DNA of 64,000 nucleotides. Source: Watersipora subatra. Taxonomy: Eukaryota > Bryozoa > Gymnolaemata > Cheilostomatida > Watersiporidae. The DNA is taken from NCBI RefSeq assembly GCF_963576615.1, contig NC_088711.1, forward strand, positions 25,080,182 to 25,144,181. The letters are read 5' to 3'. The notes beneath the pieces are model-generated. The model had not been told where the DNA came from. It did not search any database and saw only the letters and a list, made by a program, of their open reading frames with translations. Below, one piece after another: positions 45,801 to 59,601 of this stretch; within the stretch, counting starts at the first letter, position 1, and every line of letters begins with the position of its first letter. Position numbers and translations under genes: made by a program.

Positions 45801-48800
45801 CAAGATCTTAGCCGTTCCCAATAAAATGCTTTTTTGCAACTGAATTTTGTTGATTGTAGCCGATATTTGGGTCAGCCATCTTTGATATGCAAGTGTTGCT
45901 CTTGCATGCCAGCACTATTCAATTTCCTCTCATAGTGGTAGATATTTCTCCACTTTTTCCTTTCTTCACTGGCTATAATTATTGTAGTCATGGCCTGCTG
46001 TTATATCTATTATTAATAGTAGCCTTCTCTCTTTTTCTTCGCTATCACAATGTCTGACTGATTGCTCTCTAACTTGTAGGTTTGACAAATAGCTCTAGGT
46101 CTGCATTTGAATCTAAAAGTTGGCATTCAAATCTGAATATGTATCCATGTTGATCTCAATATACTTCTCTAACACCAACAACTACATTCAAACAGTAAGT
46201 GAATTTAATCAAATATATTTCAGTAACCACAAATATTGATTATTGATAAACTATTACTCATTTAGATACAAACAGTGCTAGAGGAAATCCCAATCATTCA
46301 AATTTCCTACGGAGCTTCCAGTATTACCTTGAGTGACAGAGAAAGATTCCCATATTTTCTTCGAACAAATCCTCCTGATGGCCTGCAGGCATACTTTATG
46401 GTCGAGCTGCTAAAGAGAATCAAGGAAGACAGTCGACAAACGGTGAATGCTGTCAACATTCTCTTTACGGATGGACTATATGGGCGCAGTGGCGCTGAGG
46501 TAGGCAAGACCTTGACATAGTCAAAAGCACTTCACAGATAATTATATTTGACATGACTTTTATTTAATTGGTAAGGAGACCCATTTTTTGTTATTTAGGA
46601 AGTGAAGAAATCTTTGGCTCAGACAGATATCTGTTTGCACCTGGAGAGAAAAGTCAATGAAACTAGATCGAACGATTTCGAATCACTTGTGCAAAATATC
46701 TTGGAGCAAACTGAAGATGTTAGAATTATCATAGCTTTTCTGGACCCACCAGTGAGTTCCCTTGTTATTAATATTCTCAGAGAGTTCTGGACCCAGTGGT
46801 ATGTTCTCTTGTTATTAATATTCTCAGGGAGTTCTGGACCCAGTGGTATGTTCTCTTGTTATTAATATTCTCAGAGAGTTCTGGACCCAGTGGTGTGTTC
46901 TCTTGTTATTAATATAATCAGAGAGTTCTGGACCCAGTGGTATGTTCTCTTGTTATTAATATTCTCAGAGAGTTCTGGACCCAGTGGTGTGTTCTCTTGT
47001 TATTAATATTATCAGAGAGTTCTGGACCCAGTGGTAAGTTCTCTTGTTATTAATATTCTCAGGGAGTTCTGGACCCAGTGGTATGTTCTCTTGTTATTAA
47101 TATTATCAGAGAGTTCTGGACCCAGTGGTAAGTTCTCTTGTTATTAATATTATCAGAGAGTTCTGGACCCAGTGGTATGTTTTCTTGTTATTAATATTAT
47201 CAGAAAGTCCTAGACCCAGTACGTAGTAAGTCCCTTGTTGTTAATATTTTCATAGAGTCGTCGACCTAGTTGTAAGTTTCTTTGTTATTAATATTCTTAG
47301 AGAGTTCTGGACCTAGTTGCGCGTTCCCTGGCTTTTGTTAATATTATCAGAAAGACCGTGGGTCTACCAGTAGGTTTTTCATTGTTTACTATCCCATTAC
47401 AGTGTTCTAAACCGCTCGTGCTCTCAAAACGGCTAATATTTTTGGTAACTTAGAGGCTAAGATTGATTGTATGAGAAATTCCTAGACAAATCAATAAGCT
47501 CTCATGTTGTTTTTACTCGTATCAGAAAGTTCTAGAACAGTTAATGATTATAGATGCTGTTTCAGAAGTATTTTACATTATTCTCTGTTCTAGGAAATAT
47601 ACATGTATGTGAGCTCATCTCAATACATACATATATCTCAATACATAAATCTCAATGTTTGTCTTTTTGTTAAAACCCGTGTCCAGTTAGAGCAATTAAA
47701 ATCTAGTAATGAAAATTCCTCATGGCACTGGATTTGATCTCAGAACCTCCGGATCTAGAGGCGGTGAACTTGACCAATTAAATTACATGAAATGCAATGG
47801 CTTGGTTGGGCAAATATTCATCACATTGTTTAAAATGCTCTCGCTTAAAGTGCTTGCTTAGGGTTAATAACTAGCACTATTGACTGTTACTGTCACAATT
47901 GTTAAGCTGGCCCAAAACGTGGGCATCGTTTTAGTAAAGATTTTATTAAAGATTTAGCTTTCCAGGTAAATTACTCAAATTCATTAGGTAAAGAAACTCT
48001 CTGATGGCAACTAGTATATTACCTGTCACTGTTTATAAGCTGTTTTAGATCTTCAACAAATGTGTAGGATCAGAAGTAAGAATGTTGATGAAAAATTGAT
48101 ATTCTGTGCAAAAACTTCTTCATCACTCGTGCAACTCTGGGTTTTCTTTTTTTCAACTACAATTATATAGTTTTGTTTTTATGAAAAAATTTAGCTCTAC
48201 ATTTCCATTTAAAAGATGTTTGCACTCTCTTGGCGACGTGTCTAGCCTGGGTAGGTGAGACGACGTCTTAACGTAAATGCTATAAACTAGCAAATCAGTC
48301 AAAAATATCTCATAAAGGCAGTTTGGAGATGTTGAAGCAAACATTATTAATTTGGAATGCACGTTTTGCTGTCACCCATAAAGTTTTCTTGACACGTTCA
48401 AAAATGCAATTAGACATTTCCATTCTTGTAAAACCATGCGAATGCATGTTTGTATCAATTTATAAAGTCATGTCAGAGCTGTTCGACCTCTCAATACAAA
48501 ATCGACTACAAACACAAGGGTTGGTGGAGATATAGAGTAACTAGAATAGTAAATTACACAAAGCTTTAGTGATTGCGTAGCTTTACTTATCTGCATCATG
48601 TGTTTCAGCATGTGAGAAACTTGATGGATACTATTGGTCTCCCACAGTACCGCAACTCGTGGCTAAGCCATGGCTTCAGCTTTATATTTAGTGATACATG
48701 GAATGATGACCCCGAACTACTTGATAAATATGGAGAAATTGTCAAAGGAAGTTTCTCATTTAAGTTCAATGCAGACTTTGAGGTGAGCATGATTATCATG

Positions 48801-51800
48801 AGGTAACCATGACTACCATGAGGTAAACATGACTATCATGAGGTAAGCATGACTATCATGAGGTGAGCATGATTATCATGAGGTAAGCGCTATGTAAATT
48901 GACTGTCTACTTGCCTGCTCACACTAAACAAGTTATTACTGGCTGTGTATCTGTAGTGTAATCTGGCTGGGCCGGTTTCAGAGCTTGGAAGCCGGAATGG
49001 TTAGAGAAAGAGTTACGGTATATTGAAATCTAAGGCTAACCTATGCATAACATAGTCATCTGTTTGTTATTTTACAGAGTGAAAATCTGGCCAGCAATTT
49101 GACGAATCGAGTTTTGCCTACTGTGGAAAATGTAAATCCTTGGCTGTCTACGCTAGAACAGGAAGTAGGCGAATGTAAACTAAGAGGAAACTTCATGAGT
49201 GAATATTCAGCGCCATGCATATCCGCCCAAGACCTCAGTGCCTTTGCTAAAGAGTCTTACTCCCTGCATATGATGAAGGCTTTAACAACAGCAACCGTCG
49301 CACTCCATAACCTAGCCTTCAACCACCTTGATTCAAATCCTAACTATCTCTTTGATCCGGACACGATAACATCGCGTTACGATTCCTTCTTACAAATCAA
49401 AATACCCCAACAACTAGAGGGAGGAGTTCCAGACCACCAGCCATTCACTCAGAGGTCAGCTGATAGCGATACTTATGGTAACGGGAAGGTGGGATACACC
49501 ATCTATAATATCGATGACGAGCCTGAGTATGTAGCGATTGTCCAGACAGGTTACGATAAAACAGAAGAGCTGGGAGCATTTGAGCAACTAGTTTCTTTCT
49601 ACAAATCAGGGCAAGTGAAGAAAGACATAGAGAGCGTTCGCCCGGAGTGCGTTCCAACAGTCGCTGCTACGACGACTGTGGAACCAGAGAGAGAAGAACT
49701 ATCTTCAACCTTTGTCGCACTTATTGCCATCATGGGGGTCATCTTAGGCGTCATCATCATCTTGGCTGCAATCTATTTTGGTCACAGTGAGTAATCTCAG
49801 GGTCTGCATGTGGTAATTAGAGATATAAATATGGTTTATGTTAGAGATTTATAGTAATGCTAAAGCTTGCTTTTTTTAGCCCATAGTATGGTGTTTCACT
49901 ACTAACAAGTTCACAGCATTTTAGTGTAACGCCATAAAAAATGACATCTATTTAACCATTGAAATTTTATTGATACCGTGTCGATAGGGCTCTTAAGGTG
50001 TTGCCATGTTTAGAATCAGCTCGTTACCATTCAAGGGTGTGAAACCCTTAAACATGAGACATCTCTCTCTCTCTTTCTCCCTGAAAACAACATCAGCAGA
50101 CTGGCTTGAAAAAAGAGCTTGCTGCATCTTTTTCTTTTTACTTGTAGTTTTTAGTGTTTTTCAATAAACTAATGAAAAAATAATATAGAATGTATAGTAT
50201 GTAATATAGAATGTATAGTATGTAATATATACATGTAGTGTCTGAAATATAGTACAAAATAACAAAAAGTGATTATTTTACCAACAGTACAATGTAAGTA
50301 GATAAAGGATAACTTATGAAAGGAATAATTGTCTGTGGTTTAATGTAGACATTAAATGGTTTCTTTATTACCTCATTCATAGCAGAAGGTAAAAAGCTGT
50401 GTCAAGATAATACAACTACAAATTATTTTAACTGATGTTTTCATTCTCCTGCTCAAAGAAAATGGAGAAACGCTGCATAACTAAAAACACAGTAAAGTTT
50501 ACATCGCCAGATGCTTCCGCGTCGTGCCTCCCCCTCTCTACATCCTCTTTTTCTTCTCTCTCCTCTTCCTTAAATAATGAATGAACTTGTGAAGACAAAC
50601 CCTTATAGTTTGACAATATGTGCTCCGGTTGATATTCGTTTAATAAGCATTACAAACTTACAAACTTTAATATCTTAAAAAGTATAAAGATAAATCACAT
50701 TTGTTTATGCAAACATAAATTTGTTACAGAGTGGTGGACAAAGAGAAACAAAGAACGTGACAGCCAGTATGCTGATGTTTCCAGTGAGTATAGAATTTTC
50801 AAATCACCTCAAAATGTTTTGCAGCTCTATTCATGCTTAACTAGCAATTTCACAATGTATTTACCTCTACGTGATGGAAGGAATTATTTAAAGTGAAAAT
50901 CTAGTGAAAAGTGCAACTTTAAAAACTCTTATGCAGAAGTTTGGCTGTATTGTTATCAAAACACGTTTGAATAATTTATGTAAGCTAATATCATATAGAT
51001 GATTACATAAATCATGTAATATGTAAGAATAATATTTAATATAAAACATACTTTGAAAGTTAATGCAAAACATACTTTAAAAAAAATATTATGTAAATAA
51101 AAATCAAGTTTTTAATTTGCATGTATTATCAGCTACACATGCAGGAAACATGACCTTGCTAGGCTGATAGAGTTGTCTCACCCTCATTAACATTTGATTT
51201 ATGAAAATTAAAGTCTTCCCTTTTACATAACATTGAAACAACAGCTGACGAGTGTTTAGGGGTAGTTATAGTATCACAGTTGACCTTTAGTGACTTTTAG
51301 TGACCTTTAGTGACCTTTAGTGAATGCTCATTCAATTGCTCGACGTTGCGCTCAATAAACATTTCACAAGATTTTTTAGTGTCAGGCATGGATTTTACGG
51401 CAGACGCAATACAAGTGCTAACTTGTTCTGTTGTATTCACAACTTGAAACAGAATGGTAGCATCTTGATTTATTGGTGAGAACTCAATCAAGCAAATTAA
51501 AATTTTGAGCAAGATTTCACAAAAATCGCTGTTGGCATCACGTCGGTTTAAAAGGTTTGAAATTTTTATTAACATGACGGTTTTTTACGTTCAAACCTTG
51601 CAATAAAATATAGTTGCAAACCTCACTCATTTTTGTTTTGGTGAGTTGGTGTGTGTATGCTTGCATGTACACATCAACTCATGTGTGTATGCTTGTGTGC
51701 ATGCAAGCATACACATGCTGAGCATGTGTATGCTTGCATGTACACAAGCATATGTATAAATTATATATATATACATGTATACTAGCTGTGCTACCCGGCG

Positions 51801-53130
51801 TTGCCAGGGTAATAAAAAAGTCTTCGGACAGAAAATTGATTTGTATTTAACACATAACAATAGTTGCCGTTCTAAGATTCAAACTACATATCATGGGAGA
51901 AGTGTTTTGTGTAGTTGAAATAGATTAAGAGAGAAAATAAAAACAACTGTAAAGGTTTTCAAACATTGTCAAATAACTGTAACTTTTAAACTTCACCTTC
52001 ACATCATGAGGAAAAAGTTTTGTACAGGTCAACTAAATTAAAAATAAATAAAACAACTGTAAAGGTTTAAAAACAACTGTAAGTTCAAAATTTTATATGT
52101 TGAAAGAAGTGTTTCATTGAAATAAATTAGAAGGAAAAATAAAAATGTAAAGGTGTTTAAATGTAAATGTGAAATCATTAGCAAGTAATTGCTAAATATT
52201 CGAAGTCAAACATTTAAGTCTATTTTTCTACGATTACAATCCAAACTTATTTGATATACAATTATATGATTTTAGTTCGTTTCAGTGTTGGCATGCAAAA
52301 ATTGGCTCGTAGGCTAATGTTGTAGACTATAGGTACTAATCTTCATCATTAAAAATAGTGCCAAAACACTATGTTAACTTTAGTAACTATAGGTTCCTAC
52401 AATGACTTTAGTGAATTTTGTGGTTATGATCTGCATGTCCAAGATAATATAACATCACAATTTACTATGTGGAGAATTTTTACTGTCGAGACAGACAGAC
52501 GTATGACATACGCTGAATCTACATGTAACTTAAATAATTTAGTTTACTAAACACATACTTGAGAAAAAAGAGGTTTTAGTATGTTATTTTAGTAAACCTT
52601 AAACTATTAACATTAGTTTTTTCATTGCGAACCATTCTTATTTTAATGGATACCGAATGTACAGTATAACGGGTGCGGATAACTCGCCATGGCAAGTTCA
52701 GCAACTTATATCTTTTAATAATGTATATAATCAGTACACAAATTGCCAATTTTTAAGTCTGAGATAAATTAATGTCAATATCGTAGGCCGAATAAATTAG
52801 CCCTAATAAAAAAAGACGAATAAGCATCGCGTTGCGTGCACATGTACTTACGTCTCAAAATATTTCTGAGCAGAAGCATCGTAACCCGTGGGCGCAATTC
52901 TAAAATAATTAGCTTGCGCAAGGGGTATGTGATATAAGATAACGTATGTTGTTCTGGCTCAGTGGTAGAGTGTTCGTTCGAATAAGAACCTCGTCGATGC
53001 GTTCGTCGTGAGTTCAAAGTGATCAGAATACAAAATTTTAATATCAAGATATTAAGATCTATAACTGGAGAAACACACATACACACATCTCCACACACAT
53101 ACTTTGAGAAATATATATATATATATATAC

Positions 53131-53186
<56 letters not shown>

Positions 53187-56004
53187 GTATATTTCTCAGA
53201 GTATGTGTGTGGAGATGGGTGTATGTGTGTCCCTCCAGCTATAGCTATTAAAATCTTGATTTGAAATTCCGCATTCTGATGCGGAATTTCAAATCAAGAT
53301 TACTATATACATGTATATAGTAATATTCAAATCAAAAAAATTACTAGGCCTATATATATTTATTTGGTATATATATTTGGTATATATATTTGGTATATAT
53401 ATTTGGTATATATATTTGGTATATATATTTGGTATATATATTTGGTATATATATTTGGTATATATATTTGGTATATATATTTGGTATATATATTTGGTAT
53501 ATATATTTGGTATATATATATATATAGTAACTAAAAGCAGGTGCAAAAGCATATAAAAAAGAGAACTCTACACTAAAAACCTAAAAGATAATTAGTGGAG
53601 TATGAAATATTTGAAAAAATTATTAACAAGAAAGGAAACTTTTAGTAGTTGCGCTACAAATTTGTTTCGTGCGATGCACTCATCAGACGCAATTGGACTG
53701 AAATCTTTCGTCTATATAAATATATATATATATATATATAAATATAAATATATATACATGTATATATAAGAAAATTGTTTCCTTATCCCAGTTAACCTAT
53801 ATGGGTGGTAATTTCTGCTCTAACTCTTGTCCTCTACCAGAGACCTGGGAGTTTGAGCACTCGCCTCAAGATCTTAGCTGTTCCCAATAGCGCACTTTTC
53901 TGCAACTCACCTGAGTTGATTGCTGTTGGTATTTGGGCAAGCCACATTTATGCGCCAGTGTTATTGCCCCCAGTGCCCCAATGACCATTGGAATTACAGT
54001 TGTTCTTACATTCCAGCATTTTTCAATCTCTTCTCCAAGAGGGAGATATTTCTCTACCTTTTTCTATTTTTCTTTTTTTTGCTGGCTATATTGTAGTCAT
54101 TGGGTACTGCTATATATGTTATAGTAGCCCTCTTGTTCTCCTTGTCTACCACCACTATATCTGGTTGGTTTGCTAGGACATGCTTGTCAGTCCGGATGTA
54201 GAAGTCCCAGGATCTTAGCAAGGTCATTTTCATTGACCTTACCAGGAGCTTTCCACAAGTGTTGTGGTTTATTAAGGCCATACTCATCACATAAACTTCT
54301 GTACACAACACCTGCAACATGATTATGCCGCTCAGTGTATGCGTTTCCTGATAGCTGCATGTATCCACTGATGATGTGTTGGATGGTCTCAGGTGTATCT
54401 TTGCACAGTCTGCATCTACGATTGTTTCTAGTTTGATAGACTTGTTTGGAGTTGCCTTGTTGGAAGCACTTGCTCCTGGGCTGCCATGAGTAGCGACTCT
54501 GTATTAGCCATTAGGTTTTTTCTGTTCAGCCACATATAGGTGACCTCTCATATGGAAATCAACCAAAATGAAGGATTTTCAGAATTTGAGTTAGTAACAC
54601 AGCCAGATGCAGAATTTTGTAAAGAATTTAAAGCATTTTGAATTTTCGAGTTAGCTTAAGTAGTTCATGAGATATTGCAAACTTTTAGAAGGCACGTCAG
54701 CCAAAACTCTCAAAATCTGAAACGGAGAAAATCGCGAATAAAGATGCGACGCACAGAAATAGGTTGTGTACGTTAGGTTCTCCTTGAATACGACCATTTG
54801 TATTCCACTGACTGAGGTGAAACTTGGTCTATAGCGTAAGTAAGCATGCTGAAACAGCTGGTGTACACCATTTTAAAGTCAGGACAACAGGGTATATATA
54901 TATATATATATACATATATATATACCGTAAGTCCTTATGCTCAAGCCGCGCGGCTTGTCGTTGGGCGCGGCTTCTGGTTCAAGGTCATAAGCCGCGGCTA
55001 AAGCCAAGTTTTTAAAACTTATGTGAGGCTTAGGGCAGCTTCTCAATAAATGTGGTCTCTGCTCAGTTCCGCGCTATAACCATAGAATCGCAGTCATGAT
55101 ACACTTTTATGTACGGGATTTTTGGCGACCTACTCGTTTATTTTCAAGGTCATGTTTATGGAATGCTTTAGACTAAGGAAGAATTTATCGCTAATGTTTA
55201 ACTCACCACAGTAGTGCTGCACGATATCTTTGCATGTACATGTACATTCGATTATTTGGTCTCAAAATATATCGAATATCGAAAAATATTGAACATTGGA
55301 GTTGTCTTCTTTTGATATATAGCGTTAGGCTTTAACATGAGTGATATGAGGGAATATTGGTTAACATCAGTTGAAAAACAGGAGTTGTCACCTCTTTACA
55401 ATAAAGAGAATAGACAACTCCATTTTTAAAACTCCATTTTAAAATCAGCCGATATTTCGATAAAATATCGGCTTCGATATTCATATCGACTTGAAAACTG
55501 ACCAAATATAAAATCATCCACTGAAATATATCGTCATATCGAATTATATCGTGTTATCGTGCAGCACCACACCACAGTCATAGGTTATTAAAACCGTTTC
55601 ATTCTTGACCGGCATCTTTCCATAAACATGAAGCTCTCTAACAGCGCAATAAAAATCTAGCTGAGACATGGCAAGTAAGTTCTTGATGCAAGGGTTTAGG
55701 AATTTTAATTCAAACTTGGAAGTAAAAGAAAATTCTTTTCACATGTACTGATGTAGCCTGTTTTCTAATTCAAGAGGACGGAGGTATAGCGAAACCCTTC
55801 TCAACACTCTCGCTCCTGAAGGGGTCAAGGACGACAAAACCTCAGTCATTAGCTGCAGTCTGTGAGCATACGCGGCTTGTTGGAGGATTATTTTTTCTTT
55901 CGTGAATCTTCTGGTTTTGAGGACAAGCCGCGCGGCTTGAGCATGAGGACTTACGGTATATATAGATATATATACCGTAAGTCCTCATGCTCAAGCCGCG
56001 CGAC

Positions 56005-56068
<64 letters not shown>

Positions 56069-59000
56069 GTCATATATGTACAGTTGGTAAGGTATTGGGA
56101 CCGTGATCATTAGGTCCTCGGTTCAAACCCCAACAGCTTGAACAAAACAACAAAACAACAGCACTTTTCTGGTGGTCCTTAGACAAGACCCTTGCTTGTA
56201 TAACGTCTACAACCTCTATGATGAGTGCAATAACCAAAGCCATGCCGGCTCGCACGTCGCCCGGTCAAACAAGGTCCGCGCTGCCTGTAGCTGAACCAGG
56301 ACAAGGCAGTGAAAAATGGGCTACTGGTTCAAAACGGATGAAATGGACTCGGACTGATAACACGGACCTCATGCAGTGCTACTTTATGAGTGAACCTCAA
56401 AAGTGGGGCTACATGGGAAGGATGCGTCAACTGTGGATAAACATGCGCCCTGAATTGCCACTAACCGCTAAGCAATTGTAGCTCAGAGGAGTAACATAAT
56501 CAAGCGACACCTCATATCAGAACTTGAGGTAGATGAAATTAGGGAACAGTTCACCCAAGTAACCTCAGCCAATGAGGAGTGCATATCAACACACACTGTC
56601 ATGTATACACGATCATGTGTTGACTCACGGGTTGAAGAAGACATGCACTTGGACCTTGACCCAAGGGTGAGAGAGCTTGCGGAAAATATCATCAACAAGA
56701 TGTCAGCTGCTAATGATTACGGAAGCAGGATACCACTACGAAGAGTTATTATGGCCATACCTAAGAAGCTGTTAGAAGACATTAACTTGGCACTGGAGTC
56801 GATCTCAACTGGATCAATCAGTGAGACTAATGCCTTAATCTACAGTACAGCAACCGTCATCTTGGAGGAGATGGATATTAAGCCACTGCCAACAAGGCTT
56901 CAAGCCATTCCATCCTGGCAGCTGAGGCTACAAAATAAGATCAAGGACTTGCGCAAGAAAGTTAGTAGGCTCAGTGAGAGATCTAACCACAGTTTGGAGC
57001 ATCCAAAAAGGGAAGCCGCAATAGAAGCTCTAGAATCTGCCAAACAGCAGCTAGTAGCACTCTCGGCACGACTGAAGTTGTACACCAAAGAGCGGGATAA
57101 CAAGAGAATGAACAAACTGTTCATCAATAATCCATCTAGAGTGTATTCCCAGTTCAAAGGTGAACTGCGGAGGCCAATGTCTGAGCCTTCCCGATCTAGC
57201 ACTTCAAAGTTCTGGAAGGACATCTGGGAGAAAGAGACTACTCATAACACCACTGCAAATTGGCTGAAGAGGCTTAAAGAGAGCCATCAACACACTGTGG
57301 CTCAGCAAGAACTCACCATCAGCGAAGAGGACATCAAGTGCAGAGTGCAGCGTATGAAGAACTGGGCAGCACCTGGCCATGACATGATTCAAGCCTTCTG
57401 GTTAAAGAAATTGACATCACTTCACACTAGAATGGCTAAGCAGATGGAATGCCTAATAGAACAAGGTGACCATCCAGAATGGCTGACCAAAGGACAAACT
57501 GTACTTCTGATAAAAGATCCAAAGCAGGGGCCGATTCCCAAAAACTATCGACCAATAACGTGCTTGTCCACCACCTGGAAACTGCTCTCAGGAATAGTTG
57601 CAGACAAACTGGAAGAGCACATGAGTCACTATATGACCAGGGCTCAGAAAGGAATTGGGCGCAACACCCGAGGAGCCAAACATCAGTTACTGGTGGATCG
57701 GACGGTCTGTCAAGACAACAGGAGAAGGCAAACCAATCTTGCCATGGTTTGGATTGACTACAAAAAGGCCTATGACTCAATTCCCCATAGTTGGATACTT
57801 GAGTGCCTCAGTATGTACAATGTTCACCCTGCTCTTGTGGCATTCATCAAGATGTCAATGACTAAATGGAAGACGAAACTGGAGGCTAATGGCAAAAAGC
57901 TGGCGAGTGTAAAAATCAAGCGAGGCATCTATCAAGGTGACTCCTTATCACCGCTGCTCTTCTGCATATGCCTAAACCCTCTAAGCGATATGCTGGAGGA
58001 GACTCAATATGGGTACCAGTTTAAGAGTGGCACCAAGATTAACCACCTCTTCTACATGGATGACATCAAGCTGTACGCTAACAAAGAAAGGGACATTGAT
58101 TCTCTAATACACCTCACTCAGGTATACAGCAAGGACATCGGAATGACTTTCGGTATTGAGAAATGTGGAAGGCTAATTCTTAAGAAAGGCCATTCTATGG
58201 TCACAGATGGCCTAAGAATGCTAAATGGTACCATCAAAGATATAGAAGAAAGGTACAAGTACTTGAGGATTATGCAAAGCAACATCAACCACGAAGCCGA
58301 GGTACGTCACAAAGCCATTACCGAATACAAGAAACGCCTTCGGCAGGTCTTACGGAGCCAGCTCAATGCCAAGAACCAAATCGTGGCAATAAATACCTAC
58401 GCACTGCCAGTAATAAGATATCCAGCAGGCATAATAAAGTGGACTGAGGAAGCCATCAAAGAAACAGATATAGCAACTCGTAAACTGCTGACCATGCATG
58501 GAGCACTTCACCCAAAATCTGATACTACTAGATTGTATCTTGATAGGAAAGATGGCGGTAGGGGCTCAAAAGTGTACAGCAGACAGTGAAAGAGGAGGAG
58601 CAAAACATCAAAACATATGCAGCCTCCATGGCCATTTCAGATAAGTTGCTAGCTGAATTTCAATCGGCTACTCTTACAACGGACCTACGCCCTGATGATG
58701 AAGAATTTTACTGACACTCGAAACCTTTTCATGGTGCTTACCACCAACAAATATCTAAGGTTGGCGATCTTCACCAGACATATATGTGGCTGAAAAGAAG
58801 AAACCTAACGGCCAATACAGAGTCGCTAATCATGGCAGCCCAGGAGCAAGTGCTCCCAACAAGGCAACTCCAAACGAAAATCTATCACACTAGAGACGAT
58901 CCTAGATGCCGACTGTGCAAAGATGCACCTGAGACCATCCAACACATCATCAGTGGATGCAAGCAGATAGCAGGAAACGCATACACTAAACGGCATAATC

Positions 59001-59541
59001 ATGTCGCAGGTGTTGTGTATAGAAGTCTATGTGATGAGTATGGCCTTAATAAACCACAACACTGGTGGGAAGCTCCTGGTAAGGTCAATGAAAATGACCG
59101 CTAAAGATCCTCTGGGACTTCTACATCCGAACTGACAAGCATGTCCTAGCAAACCAACTAGATATAGTGGTGGTAGACAAGGAGAACAAGAGAGCTACTA
59201 TAATAGATATAGCAGTACCCAATGACTACAATATAGCCAGCAAAGAAAAAGAAAAGGTAGAGAAATATCTCCCTCTTGGAGAAGAGATTGAAAAATGCTG
59301 GAATGTAAGAACAACTGTAATCCCAGTAGTCATTGGGGCACTGGGGGCAATAACACCGGCGCATATAATGTGGCTTGCCCAAATACCAACAACAATCAAC
59401 TCAGGTGAGTTGCAGAAAAGTGCGCTATTGGGAACAGCTAAGATCTTGAGGCGAGTGCTCAAACTCCCAGGTCTCTGGTAGGAGACTCGAGTTAGAGCAG
59501 AATTTACCACCCATACAGAGTATTAGGGGTGAGGAAACAAT

Positions 59542-59601
<60 letters not shown>

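Larger units (their letters stand above)
56079..59543 (+). mobile_element. R4/Dong-like retrotransposon, near full-length + copy
   Basis: Same organisation as 26536-30000 in the opposite orientation, inside gene B intron 13 and in its sense direction. Begins with the tRNA-like head at a (TA)n tract and ends before another (TA)n tract at 59544. The RT half is open, the 3' half is broken. Confidence 0.87.
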
